64,000 nt of DNA from Hydractinia symbiolongicarpus (taxonomy: Eukaryota; Cnidaria; Hydrozoa; Anthoathecata; Hydractiniidae), in contig NC_079885.1 of assembly GCF_029227915.1 (NCBI RefSeq), forward strand, positions 682,001-746,000, written 5' to 3'. The position numbers were made by a program, and so were the translations under genes. Under the pieces are notes generated by a model. The model was not told where the DNA came from and did no database searches. It saw nothing but the letters and a program-made list of their open reading frames with translations. Positions 37,320-50,844 of this stretch are shown in pieces. How positions within the stretch are numbered: position 1 is the first letter of the stretch; each line of letters begins with the position of its first letter.

Positions 37320-38535
37320 ACGATTTTTTAAATTATTTTTTCACCACTAAAACGCATAAGACTTGTAGTTTTTAAAAATGTTTTCATTTTTGATGAGACG
37401 CTGAATAAAAGAAGTTTAATCGCCGGCAAACAAAAACCCGCGATTTCCCGTAAATCCCGGGCTTGGCCCGTATAGTCAAAAGTATACAAAGAAAGTACCC
37501 AGGGAGTAAACTCACTTCCCGAACGATTTTTTAAATTATTTTTTCACCACTAAAACGCATGAGACTTGTAGTTTTCAAAAATGTTTTCATTTTTAATGAG
37601 ACGCTGAATAAAAGAATTTTAATCGCCGGCAAACGAAAACCCGCGATTTCCCGTAAATCCGGGTTTGGCCCGTACAGTCAAAAGTATACAAAGAAAGTAC
37701 CCAGAGAGTAAACTCATTTCCCGAACGAATTTTTAAATTACTTTTTCACCACTAAAACGCATGAGACTTGTAGTTTTTAAAAATGTTTTCATTTTTGATC
37801 AGACGCTGAATAAAAGAAGTTTAATCGCCGGCAAACGAAAACCTGCGATTTCCCGTAAATCCTGGACTCGGCCCGTATAGTCGAATGTATACAAAGAAAG
37901 TACCCTGTGAGTAAACTCTTTTCCAGAACGATTTTTTAAATTATTTTTTCACCACTAAAACGCATAAGACTTGTAGTTTTTAAAAATGTTTTCATTTTTG
38001 ATGAGACGCTGAATAAAAGAAGTTTAATCGCCGGCAAACAAAAACCCGCGATTTCCCGTAAATCCCGGGCTTGGCCCGTATAGTCAAAAGTATACAAAGA
38101 AAGTACCCAGGGAGTAAACTCACTTCCCGAACGATTTTTTAAATTATTTTTTCACCACTAAAACGCATGAGACTTGTAGTTTTCAAAAATGTTTTCATTT
38201 TTAATGAGACGCTGAATAAAAGAATTTTAATCGCCGGCAAACGAAAACCCGCGATTTCCCGTAAATCCGGGTTTGGCCCGTACAGTCAAAAGTATACAAA
38301 GAAAGTACCCAGAGAGTAAACTCATTTCCCGAACGAATTTTTAAATTACTTTTTCACCACTAAAACGCATGAGACTTGTAGTTTTTAAAAATGTTTTCAT
38401 TTTTGATGAGACGCTGAATAAAAGAAGTTTAATCGCCGGCAAACGAAAACCTGCGATTTCCCGTAAATCCTGGACTCGGCCCGTATAGTCGAATGTATAC
38501 AAAGAAAGTACCCTGTGAGTAAACTCTTTTCCAGA
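37320..38535 (-). repeat. 3-unit higher-order repeat, 608 bp, two copies
   Basis: Private marks cacttcccg (37514 and 38122), tttttaatgagacg, aagaattttaatcg, gggtttggcccgtacag, cccagagag and gaacgaattttt all repeat at 608 bp. The second copy differs at gatgagacg (gatcagacg in the first). Limits are approximate. Confidence 0.87.
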
Positions 38536-40134
38536 ACGATTTTTTAAATTATTTTTTCACCACTAAAACGCATAAGACTTGTAGTTTTTAAAATAGTTTT
38601 CATTTATGATGAGACGCTGAATAAAAGCAGTTTAATCGCCGGCAAACGAAAACCCGCGATTTCCCGTAAATCCCGGCTTGGCCCGTATAGTCAAAAGTAT
38701 ACAAAGAAAGTACCCAGGGAGTAAACTCATTTCCCCAACGATTTTTTATATTATTTTTTTACCACTAAACGCATGAGACTTGTAGTTTTCAAAAATATTT
38801 TCATATTTGATGGGACGCTGAATAAAAGAAGTTTAATCGCCGGCAAACGAAAATCCGCGATTTCCCGTAAATCCCGGACTCGGCCCGTATAGTCAAAAGT
38901 ATACAAAGAAAGTACCCAGGGAGTAAACTCATTTCCCGAACGATTTTTTAAATTATTTTTTCACCACTAAAACACAAGAGACTTGAAGTTTTCAAAAATG
39001 TTTTCATTTTTGATGAGACGCTTAATGAAAGAGGTTTAGTCGCCGGCAAACGAAATCCCGCGTTTTCCCGTAAATCCGGGGCTTGGCCCGTATAGTCGAA
39101 TGTATACAAAGAAAGTACCCAGGGAGTAAACTCATTTCCCGAACGATTTTTTAAATTTTTTTTTCACCACTAAAACGCATGAGACTTGTAGTTTTTAAAA
39201 ATGTTTTCATTTTTGATGAGACGCTAAATAAAAGAAGTTTAATCGCCGGCAAACGAAAACCCGCGATTTCCAGTAAATCCCGGCTTGGCCCGTATAGTCA
39301 AAAGTATACATAGAAAGTACCCAGGGAGTAAACTCATTTCCAGAACGATTTTTTAAATTATTTTTTCACCACTAAAACGCATAAGACTTGTAGTTTTTAA
39401 AAATGTTTTCATTTTTGATGAGACGCTGAATAAGAGAAGTTTAATCGCCGGCAAACGAAAACCCGCGATTTCCCGTAAATACCGGGCTTGGCCCGTATAA
39501 TCAAAAGTATACAAAGAAAGCACCCAGGGAGTAAACTCATTTCCCGAACGATTTTTTATATCATTTTTTTACCACTAAACGCATGAGACTGGTAGTTTTC
39601 AAAAATATTTTCATTATTGATGGGACGCTGAATAAAAGAAATTTACTCGCCGGCAAACGAAAATCCGCGATTTTCCGTAAATCCCGGACTCGGCCCGTAT
39701 AGTCAAAAGTATACAAAGAAAGTACCCAGGGAGTAAACTCATTTCCCGAACGATTTTTTAAATTATTTTTTCACCACTAAAAGGCATGAGACTTGTAGTT
39801 TTCAAAAATGTTTTCATTTTTGATGAGACGGTTAATGAAAGAAGTTTAATCGCCGGCAAACGAAATCCCGCGTTTTCCCGTAAATCCGGGGCTTGGCCCG
39901 TATAGTCGAATGTATACAAAGAAAGAACCCAGGGAGTAAACTCATTTCCCGAACGATTTTTAAAATTTTTTTTTCACCACTTAAACGCGTGAGACTTGTA
40001 GTTTTCAAAAATCTTTTCATTTTTGATAAGACGCTTAATGAAAGATGTTTAATCGCCGGAAAACGAAAACCCGCGATTTCCCGTAAATCCCGGGCTTGGC
40101 CCGTATAGTCGAATGTATACAAAGAAAGTACCCT

Positions 40135-43100
40135 GTGAGTAAACTCACTTCCAGAACGATTTTTTAAATTATTTTTTCACCACTAAAACGCATAAGACTT
40201 GTAGTTTTTAAAAATGTTGTCATTTTCGATGAGACGCTTAATAAAAGAAGTTTAATGGCCGGCAAACGAAAACCCGCGATTTCCCGTAAATCCCGGGCTT
40301 GGCCCGTATAGTCAAAAGTATACAAAGAAAGTACCCAGGGAGTAAACTCATTTCCAGAACGATTTTTTAAATTATTTGTTCACCACTAAAACGCATAAGA
40401 CTTGTAGTTTTTAAAAATGTTTTCATTTTTGATGAGACGCTGAATAAAAGAAGTTTAATCGCCGGCAAACGAAAACCCGCGATTTCCCGTAAATCCTGGC
40501 TTGGCCCGTATAGTCAAAAGTATACAAAGAAAGTACCCAGGGAGTAAACTCATTTCCAGAACGATTTTTTAAATTATTTGTTCACCACTAAAACGCATAA
40601 GACTTGTAGTTTTTAAAAATGTTTTCATTTTTGATGAGACGCTGAATAAAAGAAGTTTAATCGCCGGCAAACGAAAACACGCGATTTCCCGTAAATCCTG
40701 GCTTGGCCCGTATAGTCAAAAGTATACAAAGAAAGTACCCAGGGAGTAAACTCATTTCCCGAACGATTTTTTAAATTTTTTTTTCACCACTAAAACGCAT
40801 GAGACTTGTTGTTTTTAAAAATGTTTTCATTTTTGATGAGACGCTGAATAAAAGAAGTTTAATCGCCGGCAAAAGAAAAACCGCGATTTCCCGTAAATCC
40901 CGGCTTGGCCCGTATAGTCAAAAGTATACAAAGAAAATACCCAGGGAGTAAACTCATTTCCCGAACGATTTTTTAAATTACTTTTTCACCACTAAAACGC
41001 ATGAGACTTGTATTTTTAAAAAATGTTTTCATTTTCGATGAGACGCTGAATAAAAGAAGTTTAATCGCCGGCAAACGAAAACCTGCGATTTCCCGTAAAT
41101 CCTGGACTCGGCCCGTATAGTCAAAAGTATACAAAGAAAGTACCCAGGGAGTAAACTCATTTCCCAAACGATTTTTTAAATTATTATTTCACCACTAAAA
41201 CGCATGAGACTTGTAGTTTTCAAGAATGTTTTCATTTTTGTTGAGACGCTGAATAAAAGCAGTTTAATCGCCGGCAAGCGAAAACCTGCGATTTCCCGTA
41301 AATCCCGGACTCGGCCCGTATAGTCAAAAGTATACAAAGAAAGTACCCAGGGAGTAAACTCATTTCCCGAACGATTTTTTATTTCACCACAAAAACGCAT
41401 GAGACTTGTAGTTTTCAAGAATGTTTTCATTTTTGATGAGACGCTGAATAAAAGCAGTTTAATCGCCGGCAAACGAAAACCTGCGATTTCCCGTAAATCC
41501 CGGACTCGGCCCGTATAGTCAAAAGTATACAAAGAAAGTACCCAGGAAGTAAACTCATTTCCCGAACGATTTTTTATATTATTGTTTTACCACTAAAAGC
41601 ATGAGACTTGTAGTTTTCAAAAATATTTTCATATTTGATGGGACGCTGAATAAAAGAAGTTTATTCGCCGGCAAACGAAAATCTGCGATTTCCCGTAAAT
41701 CTTGGACTCGGCCCGTATAGTCAAAAGTATACAAAGAAAGTACCCAGGAAGTAAACTCATTTCCCGAACGATTTTTTATATTATTTTTTTACCACTAAAC
41801 GCATGAGACTTGTAGTTATCAAAAATATTTTCATATTTGATGGGACGCTGAATAAAAGAAGTTTATTCGCCGGCAAACGAAAATCCGCGATTTCCCGTAA
41901 ATCCCGGACTCGGCCCGTATAGTCAAAAGTATACAAAGAAAGTACCTTGTGAGTAAACTCACTTCCAGAACGATTTTTTAAATTATTTTTTCACCACTAA
42001 AACGCATAAGACTTGTAGTTTTTAAAAATGTTGTCATTTTTGATGAGACGCTTAATAAAAGAAGTTTAATGGCCGGCAAACGAAAACCCGCGATTTCCCG
42101 TAAATCCCGGGCTTGGCCCGTATAGTCAAAAGTATACAAAGAAAGTACCCAGGGAGTAAACTCATTTCCAGAACGATTTTTTAAATTATTTGTTCACCAC
42201 TAAAACGCATAAGACTTGTAGTTTTTAAAAATGTTTTCATTTTTGATGAGACGCTGAATAAAAGAAGTTTAATCGCCGGCAAACGAAAACCCGCGATTTC
42301 CCGTAAATCCTGGCTTGGCCCGTATAGTCAAAAGTATACAAAGAAAGTACCCAGGGAGTAAACTCATTTCCCAAACGATTTTTTAAATTTTTTTTTCACC
42401 ACTAAAACGCATGAGACTTGTTGTTTTCAAAAATGTTTTCATTTTTGATGAGACGCTTAATGAAAGAGGTTTAATCGCCGGAAAACGAAAACCCGCGATT
42501 TCCCGTGAATCCCGGGCTTGGCCCGTATAGTCGAATGTATACAAAGAAAGTACCCTGTGAGTAAACTCATTTCCAGAACGATTTTTTAAATATTTTTTCA
42601 CCACTAAAACGCATAAGACTTGTAGTTTTTAAAAATGTTTTCATTTTTGATGAGACGCTGAATAAAAGAAGTTTAATCGCCGGCAAAAGAAAACCCGCGA
42701 TTTCCCGTAAATCCCGGCTTGGCCCGTATAGTCAAAAGTATACAAAGAAAATACCCAGGGAGTAAACTCATTTCCCGAACGATTTTTTAAATTACTTTTT
42801 CACCACTAAAACGCATGAGACTTGTAGTTTTTAAAAATGTTTTCATTTTCGATGAGACGCTGAATAAAAGAAGTTTAATCGCCGGCAAACGAAAACCTGC
42901 GATTTCCCGTAAATCCTGGACTCGGCCCGTATAGTCAAAAGTATACAAAGAAAGTACCCAGGGAGTAAACTCATTTCCCAAACGATTTTTTAAATTATTA
43001 TTTCACCACTAAAACGCATGAGACTTGTAGTTTTCAAGAATGTTTTCATTTTTGTTGAGACGCTGAATAAAAGAAGTTTAATCGCCGGCAAGCGAAAACC

Positions 43101-43765
43101 TGCGATTTCCCGTAAATCCCGGACTCGGCCCGTATAGTCAAAAGTATACAAAGAAAGTACCCAGGGAGTAAACTCATTTCCCGAACGATTTTTTAAATTA
43201 TTATTTCACCACAAAAACGCATGAGACTTGTAGTTTTCAAGAATGTTTTCATTTTTGATGAGACGCTGAATAAAAGCAGTTTAATCGCCGGCAAACGAAA
43301 ACCTGCGATTTCCCGTAAATCTCGGACTCGGCCCGTATAGTCAAAAGTATACAAAGAAAGTACCCAGGAAGTAAACTCATTTCCCGAACGATTTTTTATA
43401 TTATTTTTTTACCACTAAACGCATGAGACTTGTAGTTTTCAAAAATATTTTCATATTTGATTGGACGCTGAATAAAAGAAGTTTATTCGCCGGCAAACGA
43501 AAATCCGCGATTTCCCGTAAATCTTGGACTCGGCCCGTATAGTCAAAAGTATACAAAGAAAGTACCCAGGAAGTAAACTCATTTCCCGAACGATTTTTTA
43601 TATTATTTTTTTACCACTAAACGCATGAGACTTGTAGTTATCAAAAATATTTTCATATTTGATGGGACGCTGAATAAAAGAAGTTTATTCGCCGGCAAAC
43701 GAAAATCCGCGATTTCCCGTAAATCTCGGACTCGGCCCGTATAGTCAAAAGTATACAAAGAAAGT
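40135..43765 (-). repeat. 9-unit block, 1814-bp shift, two diverged copies
   Basis: Marks cacttccag (40146 and 41960), ttaatggccggc, attatttgttc, cttgttgttttt, gaaaatacccag, attttcgatgag and two consecutive E units repeat at 1814 bp. Some positions differ: copy 2 has a D-like unit where copy 1 has another type. The copies have therefore diverged by conversion, or were partly replaced. An 8-bp loss at about 41382 (195-bp unit, 41343-41537) is private to copy 1. Confidence 0.75.
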
Positions 43766-44034
43766 ACCCAGGGAGTAAACTCATTTCCCGAACGATTTTT
43801 TAAATTATTTTTTCACCACTAAAACGCATGAGACTTGTAGTTTTCAAAAATGTTTTCATTTTTGATGAGACGCTTAATAAAAAAGGTTTAATCGCCGGCA
43901 AACGAAATCCCGCGTTTTCCCGTAAATCCGGGGCTTGGCCCGTATAGTCGAATGTATACAAAGAAAGTACCCAGGGAGTAAACTCATTTCCCGAACGATT
44001 TTTTAATTTTTTTTTTTAACCACTAAAACGCGTG

Positions 44035-45680
44035 AGACTTGTAGTTTTCAAAAATGTTTTCATTTTTGATAAGACGCTTAATGAAAGATGTTTAATCGCC
44101 GGAAAACGAAAACCCGCGATTTCCCGTAAATCCCGGGCTTGGCCCGTATAGTCGAATGTATACAAAGAAAGTACCCTGTGAGTAAACTCACTTCCAGAAC
44201 GATTTTTTAAATTATTTTTTCACCACTAAAACGCATAAGACTTGTAGTTTTTAAAAATGTTGTCATTTTCGATGAGACGCTGAATAAAAGAAGTTTAATC
44301 GCCGGCAAACGAAAACCTGCGATTTCCCGTAAATCCTGGACTCTGCCCGTATAGTCAAAAGTATACAAAGAAAGTACCCAGGGAGTAAACTCATTTCCCA
44401 AACGATTTTTTAAATTATTATTTCACCACTAAAACGCATGAGACTTGTAGTTTTCAAGAATGTTTTCATTTTTGTTGAGACGCTGAATAAAAGCAGTTTA
44501 ATCGCCGGCAAACGAAAACCTGCGATTTCCCGTAAATCCCGGACTCGGCCCGTATAGTCAAAAGTATACAAAGAAAGTACCCAGGGAGTAAACTCATTTC
44601 CCGAACGATTTTTTAAATTAATTTTTCACCACTAAAACGCATAAGACTTGTAGTTTTTAAAAATGTTTTCATTTTTGATGAGACGCTGAATAAAAGAAGT
44701 TTAATCGCCGGCAAAAGAAAACCCGCGATTTCCCCTAAATCCCGGCTTGGCCCGTATAGTCAAAAGTATACAAAGAAAGTACCCAGGGAGTAAACTCATT
44801 TCCCGAACGATTTTTTAAATTACTTTTTCACCACTAAAACGCATGAGACTTGTAGTTTTTAAAAATGTTTTCATTTTCGATGAGACGCTGAATAAAAGAA
44901 GTTTAATCGCCGGCAAACGAAAACCTGCGATTTCCCGTAAATCCTGGACTCGGCCGTATAGTCAAAAGTATACAAAGAAAGTACCCAGGGAGTAAACTCA
45001 TTTCCCAAACGATTTTTTAAATTATTATTTCCCCACTAAAACGCATGAGACTTGTAGTTTTCAAGAATGTTTTCATTTTTGTTGAGACGCTGAATAAAAG
45101 CAGTTTAATCGCCGGCAAGCGAAAACCTGCGATTTCCCGTAAATCCCGGACTCGGCCCGTATAGTCAAAAGTATACAAAGAAAGTACCCAGGGAGTAAAC
45201 TCATTTCCCGAACGATTTTTTAAATTATTATTTCACCACAAAAACGCATGAGACTTGTAGTTTTCAAAAATGTTTTCATTTTTGATAAGACGCTTAATGA
45301 AAGATGTTTAATCGCCGGAAAACGAAAACCCGCGATTTCCCGTAAATCCCGGGCTTGGCCCGTATAGTCGAATGTATACAAAGAAAGTACCCTGTGAGTA
45401 AACTCACTTCCAGAACGATTTTTTAAATTATTTTTTCACCACTAAAACGCATAAGACTTGTAGTTTTTAAAAATGTTGTCATTTTCGATGAGACGCTGAA
45501 TAAAAGAAGTTTAATCGCCGGCAAACGAAAACCTGCGATTTCCCGTAAATCCTGGACTCTGCCCGTATAGTCAAAAGTATACAAAGAAAGTACCCAGGGA
45601 GTAAACTCATTTCCCAAACGATTTTTTAAATTATTATTTCACCACTAAAACGCATGAGACTTGTAGTTTTCAAGAATGTT
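44035..45680 (-). repeat. 6-unit repeat, 1216-bp shift, second copy partial
   Basis: The run gataagacgcttaatgaaag with cgccggaaaacg, then cacttccag, attttcgatgag and the unusual cctggactctgcccg, is seen from about 44035 and again from about 45251. The mark ctctgcccg is found only in these two places. The second copy stops matching near 45680. Confidence 0.8.
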
Positions 45681-48600
45681 TTCATTTTTGATGAGACGCT
45701 GAATAAAAGCAGTTTAATCGCCGGCAAACGAAAACCTGCGATTTCCCGTAAATCCCGGTCTCGGCCCGTATAGTCAAAAGTATACAAAGAAAGTACCCGG
45801 GGAGTAAACTCATTTCCCGAACGATTTTTTATATTATATATTTACCACTAAACGCATGAGACTTGTAGTTTTCAAAAATATTTTCATATTTGATGGGACG
45901 CTGAATAAAAGAAGTTTATTCGCCGGCAAACGAAAATCCGCGATTTCCCGTAAATCCCGGACTCGGCCCGTATAGTAAAAAGCATACAAAGAAAGTACCC
46001 AGGGAGTAAACTCATTTCCCGAACGATTTTCACCACTAAAACGCATGAGACTTGTAGTTTTCAAAAATGTTTTCATTTTTGATGAGACGCTTAATGAAAG
46101 CGGTTTAATCGCCGGAAAACGAAAACCCGCGATTTCCCGTAAATCCCGGGCTTGGCCCGCATAGTCGAATGTATACAATGAAAGTACCCTGTGAGTAAAC
46201 TCATTTCCAGAACGATTTTTTAAATTATTTTTTCACCACTAAAACGCATAAGACTTGTAGTTTTTAAAAATGTTTTCATTTTTGATGAGACGCTGAATAA
46301 AAGAAGTTTAATCGCCGGAAAACGAAAACCCGCGATTTCCCGTAAATCCCGGCTTGGCCCGTATAGTCAAAAGTATACAAAGAAAGTACCCAGGGAGTAA
46401 ACTCATTTCTCGAACGATTTTTTAAATTACTTTTTCACCACTAAAACGCATGAGACTTGTAGTTTTTAAAAATGTTTTCATTTTTGATGAGACGCTGAAT
46501 AAAAGAAGTTTAATCGCCGGCAAACGAAAACCTGCGATTTCCCGTAAATCCTGGACTCGGCCCGTATAGTCAAAAGTATACAAAGAAAGTACCCAGGCAG
46601 TAAACTCATTTCCCAAACGATTTTTTAAATTATTATTTCACCACTAAAACGCATGAGACTTGTAGTTTTCAAGAATGTTTTCATTTTTGATGAGACGCTG
46701 AATAAAAGCAGTTTAATCGCCGCCAAACGAAAACCTGCGATTTCCCGTAAATCCCGGACTCGGCCCGTATAGTCAAAAGTATACAAAGAAAGTACCCAAG
46801 GAGTAAACTCATTTCCAGAACGATTTTTTTAATTATTTTTTCACCACTAAAACGCATAAGGCTTGTAGTTTTTAAAAATGTTTTCATTTTTGATGAGACG
46901 CTGAATAAAAGAAGTTTAATCGCCGGCAAACGAAAACCCGCGATTTCCCGTAAATCCCGGGCTTGGCGCGTATAGTCAAAAGTATACAAAGAAAGTACCC
47001 AGGGAGTAAACTCATTTCCAGAACGATTTTTTAAATTATTTGTTCACCACTAAAACGCATAAGACTTGTAGTTTTTAAAAATGTTTTCATTTTTGATGAG
47101 ACGCTGAATAAAAGAAGTTTAATCGCCGGCAAAAGAAAAACCGCGATTTCCCGTAAATCCCGGCTTGGTCCGTATAGTCAAAAGTATACAAAGAAAGTAC
47201 CCAGGGAGTAAACTCATTTCCCGAACGATTTTTTAATATACTTTTTCACCACTAAAACGCATGAGACTTGTAGTTTTTAGAAATGTTTTCATTTTCGATG
47301 AGACGCTGAATAAAAGAAGTTTAATCGCTGGCAAACGAAAACCTGCGATTTCCCGTAAATCCCGGACTCGGCCCGTATAGTCAAAAGTATACAAAGAAAG
47401 TACCCAGGGAGTAAACTCATTTCCCGAACGATTTTTTAAATTATTATTTCACCACAAAAACGCATGAGACTTGTAGTTTTCAAGAATGTTTTCATTTTTG
47501 ATGAGACGCTGAATAAAAGCAGTTTAATCGCCGGCAAACGAAAACCTGCGATTTCCCGTAAATCCCGGACTCGGCCCGTATAGTCAAAAGTATACAAAGA
47601 AAGTACCCAGGGAGTAAACTCATTTCCCGAACGATTTTTTATATTATATATTTACCACTAAACGCATGAGACTTGTAGTTTTCAAAAATATTTTCATATT
47701 TGATGGGACGCTGAATAAAAGAAGTTTATTCGCCGGCAAACGAAAATCCGCGATTTCCCGTAAATCCCGGACTCGGCCCGTATAGTAAAAAGCATACAAA
47801 GAAAGTACCCAGGGAGTAAACTCATTTCCCGAACGATTTTCACCACTAAAACGCATGAGACTTGTAGTTTTCAAAAATGTTTTCATTTTTGATGAGACGC
47901 TTAATGAAAGCGGTTTAATCGCCGGAAAACGAAAACCCGCGATTTCCCGTAAATCCCGGGCTTGGCCCGCATAGTCGAATGTATACAATGAAAGTACCCT
48001 GTGAGTAAACTCATTTCCAGAACGATTTTTTAAATTATTTTTTCACCACTAAAACGCATAAGACTTGTAGTTTTTAAAAATGTTTTCATTTTTGATGAGA
48101 CGCTGAATAAAAGAAGTTTAATCGCCGGAAAACGAAAACCCGCGATTTCCCGTAAATCCCGGCTTGGCCCGTATAGTCAAAAGTATACAAAGAAAGTACC
48201 CAGGGAGTAAACTCATTTCTCGAACGATTTTTTAAATTACTTTTTCACCACTAAAACGCATGAGACTTGTAGTTTTTAAAAATGTTTTCATTTTTGATGA
48301 GACGCTGAATAAAAGAAGTTTAATCGCCGGCAAACGAAAACCTGCGATTTCCCGTAAATCCTGGACTCGGCCCGTATAGTCAAAAGTATACAAAGAAAGT
48401 ACCCAGGCAGTAAACTCATTTCCCAAACGATTTTTTAAATTATTATTTCACCACTAAAACGCATGAGACTTGTAGTTTTCAAGAATGTTTTCATTTTTGA
48501 TGAGACGCTGAATAAAAGCAGTTTAATCGCCGCCAAACGAAAACCTGCGATTTCCCGTAAATCCCGGACTCGGCCCGTATAGTCAAAAGTATACAAAGAA

Positions 48601-48800
48601 AGTACCCAAGGAGTAAACTCATTTCCAGAACGATTTTTTTAATTATTTTTTCACCACTAAAACGCATAACGCTTGTAGTTTTTAAAAATGTTTTCATTTT
48701 TGATGAGACGCTGAATAAAAGAAGTTTAATCGCCGGCAAACGAAAACCCGCGATTTCCCGTAAATCCCGGGCTTGGCCCGTATAGTCAAAAGTATACAAA
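45650..48800 (-). repeat. 9-unit repeat, 1810-bp shift, two copies
   Basis: About 45650-46990 matches 47460-48800. Shared rare marks are tattatatatttacc, gtaaaaagcatac, a 14-bp shortened unit (45995-46183 and 47805-47993, gaacgattttcaccac), cccgcatagtcg, gtatacaatg, cccaggcag and cgccgccaaacg. The units between the two matching stretches (46990-47460) are not duplicated. Few differences are visible (gcataagg/gcataacg, cggtctcgg/cggactcgg). Confidence 0.87.
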
Positions 48801-48840
48801 GAAAGTACCCAGGGAGTAAACTCATTTGCCGAACGATTTC

Positions 48841-49650
48841 TTACATTACTTTTTCACCACTAAAACGCATGAGACTTGTAGTTTTTAAAAATATTTTCAT
48901 TTTTGATGAGACGCTGAATAAAAGAAGTTTAATCGCCGGCAAACGAAAACCTGCGATTTCCCGTAAATCCTGGACTCGGCCCATATAGTCAAAAGTATAC
49001 AAAGAAAGTACCCAGGGAGTAAACTCATTTCCCAAACGATTTTTTCAATTATTATTTCACCACTAAAGCCCATGAGACTTGTAGTTTTTAAAAATGTTTT
49101 CATTTTTGATGAGACGCGTAATGAAAGCGGTTTAATCGCCGGAAAACGAAAACCCGCGATTTCCCGAAAATCCCGGGCTTGGCCCGCATAGTCGAATGTA
49201 TACAATGAAAGTACCCTGTGAGTAAACTCATTTCCAGAACGATTTTTTAAATTATTTTTTTACCACTAAAACGCATGAGACTTGTAGTTTTCAAGAATGT
49301 TTTCATTTTTGATGAGACGCTGAATAAAAGCAGTTTAATCGCCGCCAAACGAAAACCTGCGATTTCCCGTAAATCCCGGACTCGGCCCGTATAGTCAAAA
49401 GTATACAAAGAAAGTACCCAGGGAGTAAACTCATTTCCCAAACGATTTTTTTAATTATTATTTCACCACTAAAGCCCATGAGACTTGTAGTTTTTAAAAA
49501 TGTTTTCATTTTTGATGAGACGCTTAATGAAAGCGGTTTAATCGCCGGAAAACGAAAACCCGCCATTTCCCGTAAATCCCGGGCTTGGCCCGCATAGTCG
49601 AATGTATACAATGAAAGTACCCTGTGAGTAAACTCATTTCCAGAACGATT
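48841..49650 (-). repeat. 2-unit repeat, 406 bp
   Basis: The pair [cctgcg type][aaagcccatgag, cttaatgaaagcgg or cgtaatgaaagcgg, cccgcatag, gtaccctgtg] occurs twice at 406 bp. The aaagcccatgag form (a change from aaaacgcatgag that removes a CpG) first appears here and dominates to about 52.7 kb. Confidence 0.78.
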
Positions 49651-50844
49651 TTTTAAATTATTTTTTCACCACTAAAACCCATGAGACTTGTAGTTTTTAA
49701 AAATGTTTTCATTTTTGATGAGACGCTGAATAAAAGAAGTTTAATCGCCGGCAAACGAAAACCTGCGATTTCCCGTAAATCCTGGACTCGGCCCGTATAG
49801 TCAAAAGTATACAAAGAAAGTACCCAGGGAGTAAACTCATTTCCCCAAAGATTTTTTAAATTATTATTTCACTACTAAAGCCCATGAGACTTGTAGTTTT
49901 CAAGAATGTTTTCATTTTTGATGAGACGCTGAATAAAAGCAGTTTAATCGCCGGCAAACGAAAACCTGCGATTTCCCGTAAATCCCGGACTCGGCCCGTA
50001 TAGTTAAAAGTATACAAGGAAAGTACCCAGGGAGTAAACTCATTTCCCCAAAGATTTTTTAAATTATTATTTCACTACTAAAGCCCATGAGACTTTTAGT
50101 TTTTAAAAATGTTTTCATTTATGATGAGACGCTGAATAAAAGAAGTTTAATCGCCGGCAAACGAAAACCCGCGATTTCCCGTAAATCCCGGACTCGGCCC
50201 GTATAGTCAAAAGTATACAAAGAAAGTACCCAGGGAGTAAACTCATTTCCCGAACGAATTTTTATATTATTTTTTCACCACTAAAACGTATGAGACTTGC
50301 AGTTTTGAAAAATGTTTTCATTTTTGATGAGACGCTGAATAAAAGAAGTTTAATCGCCGGCAAACGAAAACCTGCGATTTCCCTTAAATCCCGGACTCGG
50401 CCCGTATAGTCAAAAGTATACAAAGAAAGTACCCAGGGAGTAAACTTATTTCCAGAACGATTTTTTAAATTATTATTTCACCACTAAAACGCATAAGACT
50501 TGTAGTTTTTAAAAATGTTTTCATTTTTGATGAGACGCTGAATAAAAGAAGTTTAATCGCCGGCAAACGAAAACCCGCGATTTCCCGTAAATCCCGGGCT
50601 TGGCCCGTATAGTCAAAAGTATACAAAGAAAGTACCCAGGGAGTAAACTCATTTCCCGAACGATTTTTTACATTACTTTTTCACCACTAAAACGCATAAG
50701 ACTTGTAGTTTTTAAAAATGTTTTCATTTTTGATGAGACGCTGAATAAAAGAAGTTTAATCGCCGGCAAACGAAAACCTTCGATTTCCCGTAAATCCTGG
50801 ACTCGGCCCGTATAGTCAAAAGTATACAAGGAAAGTACCCAGGG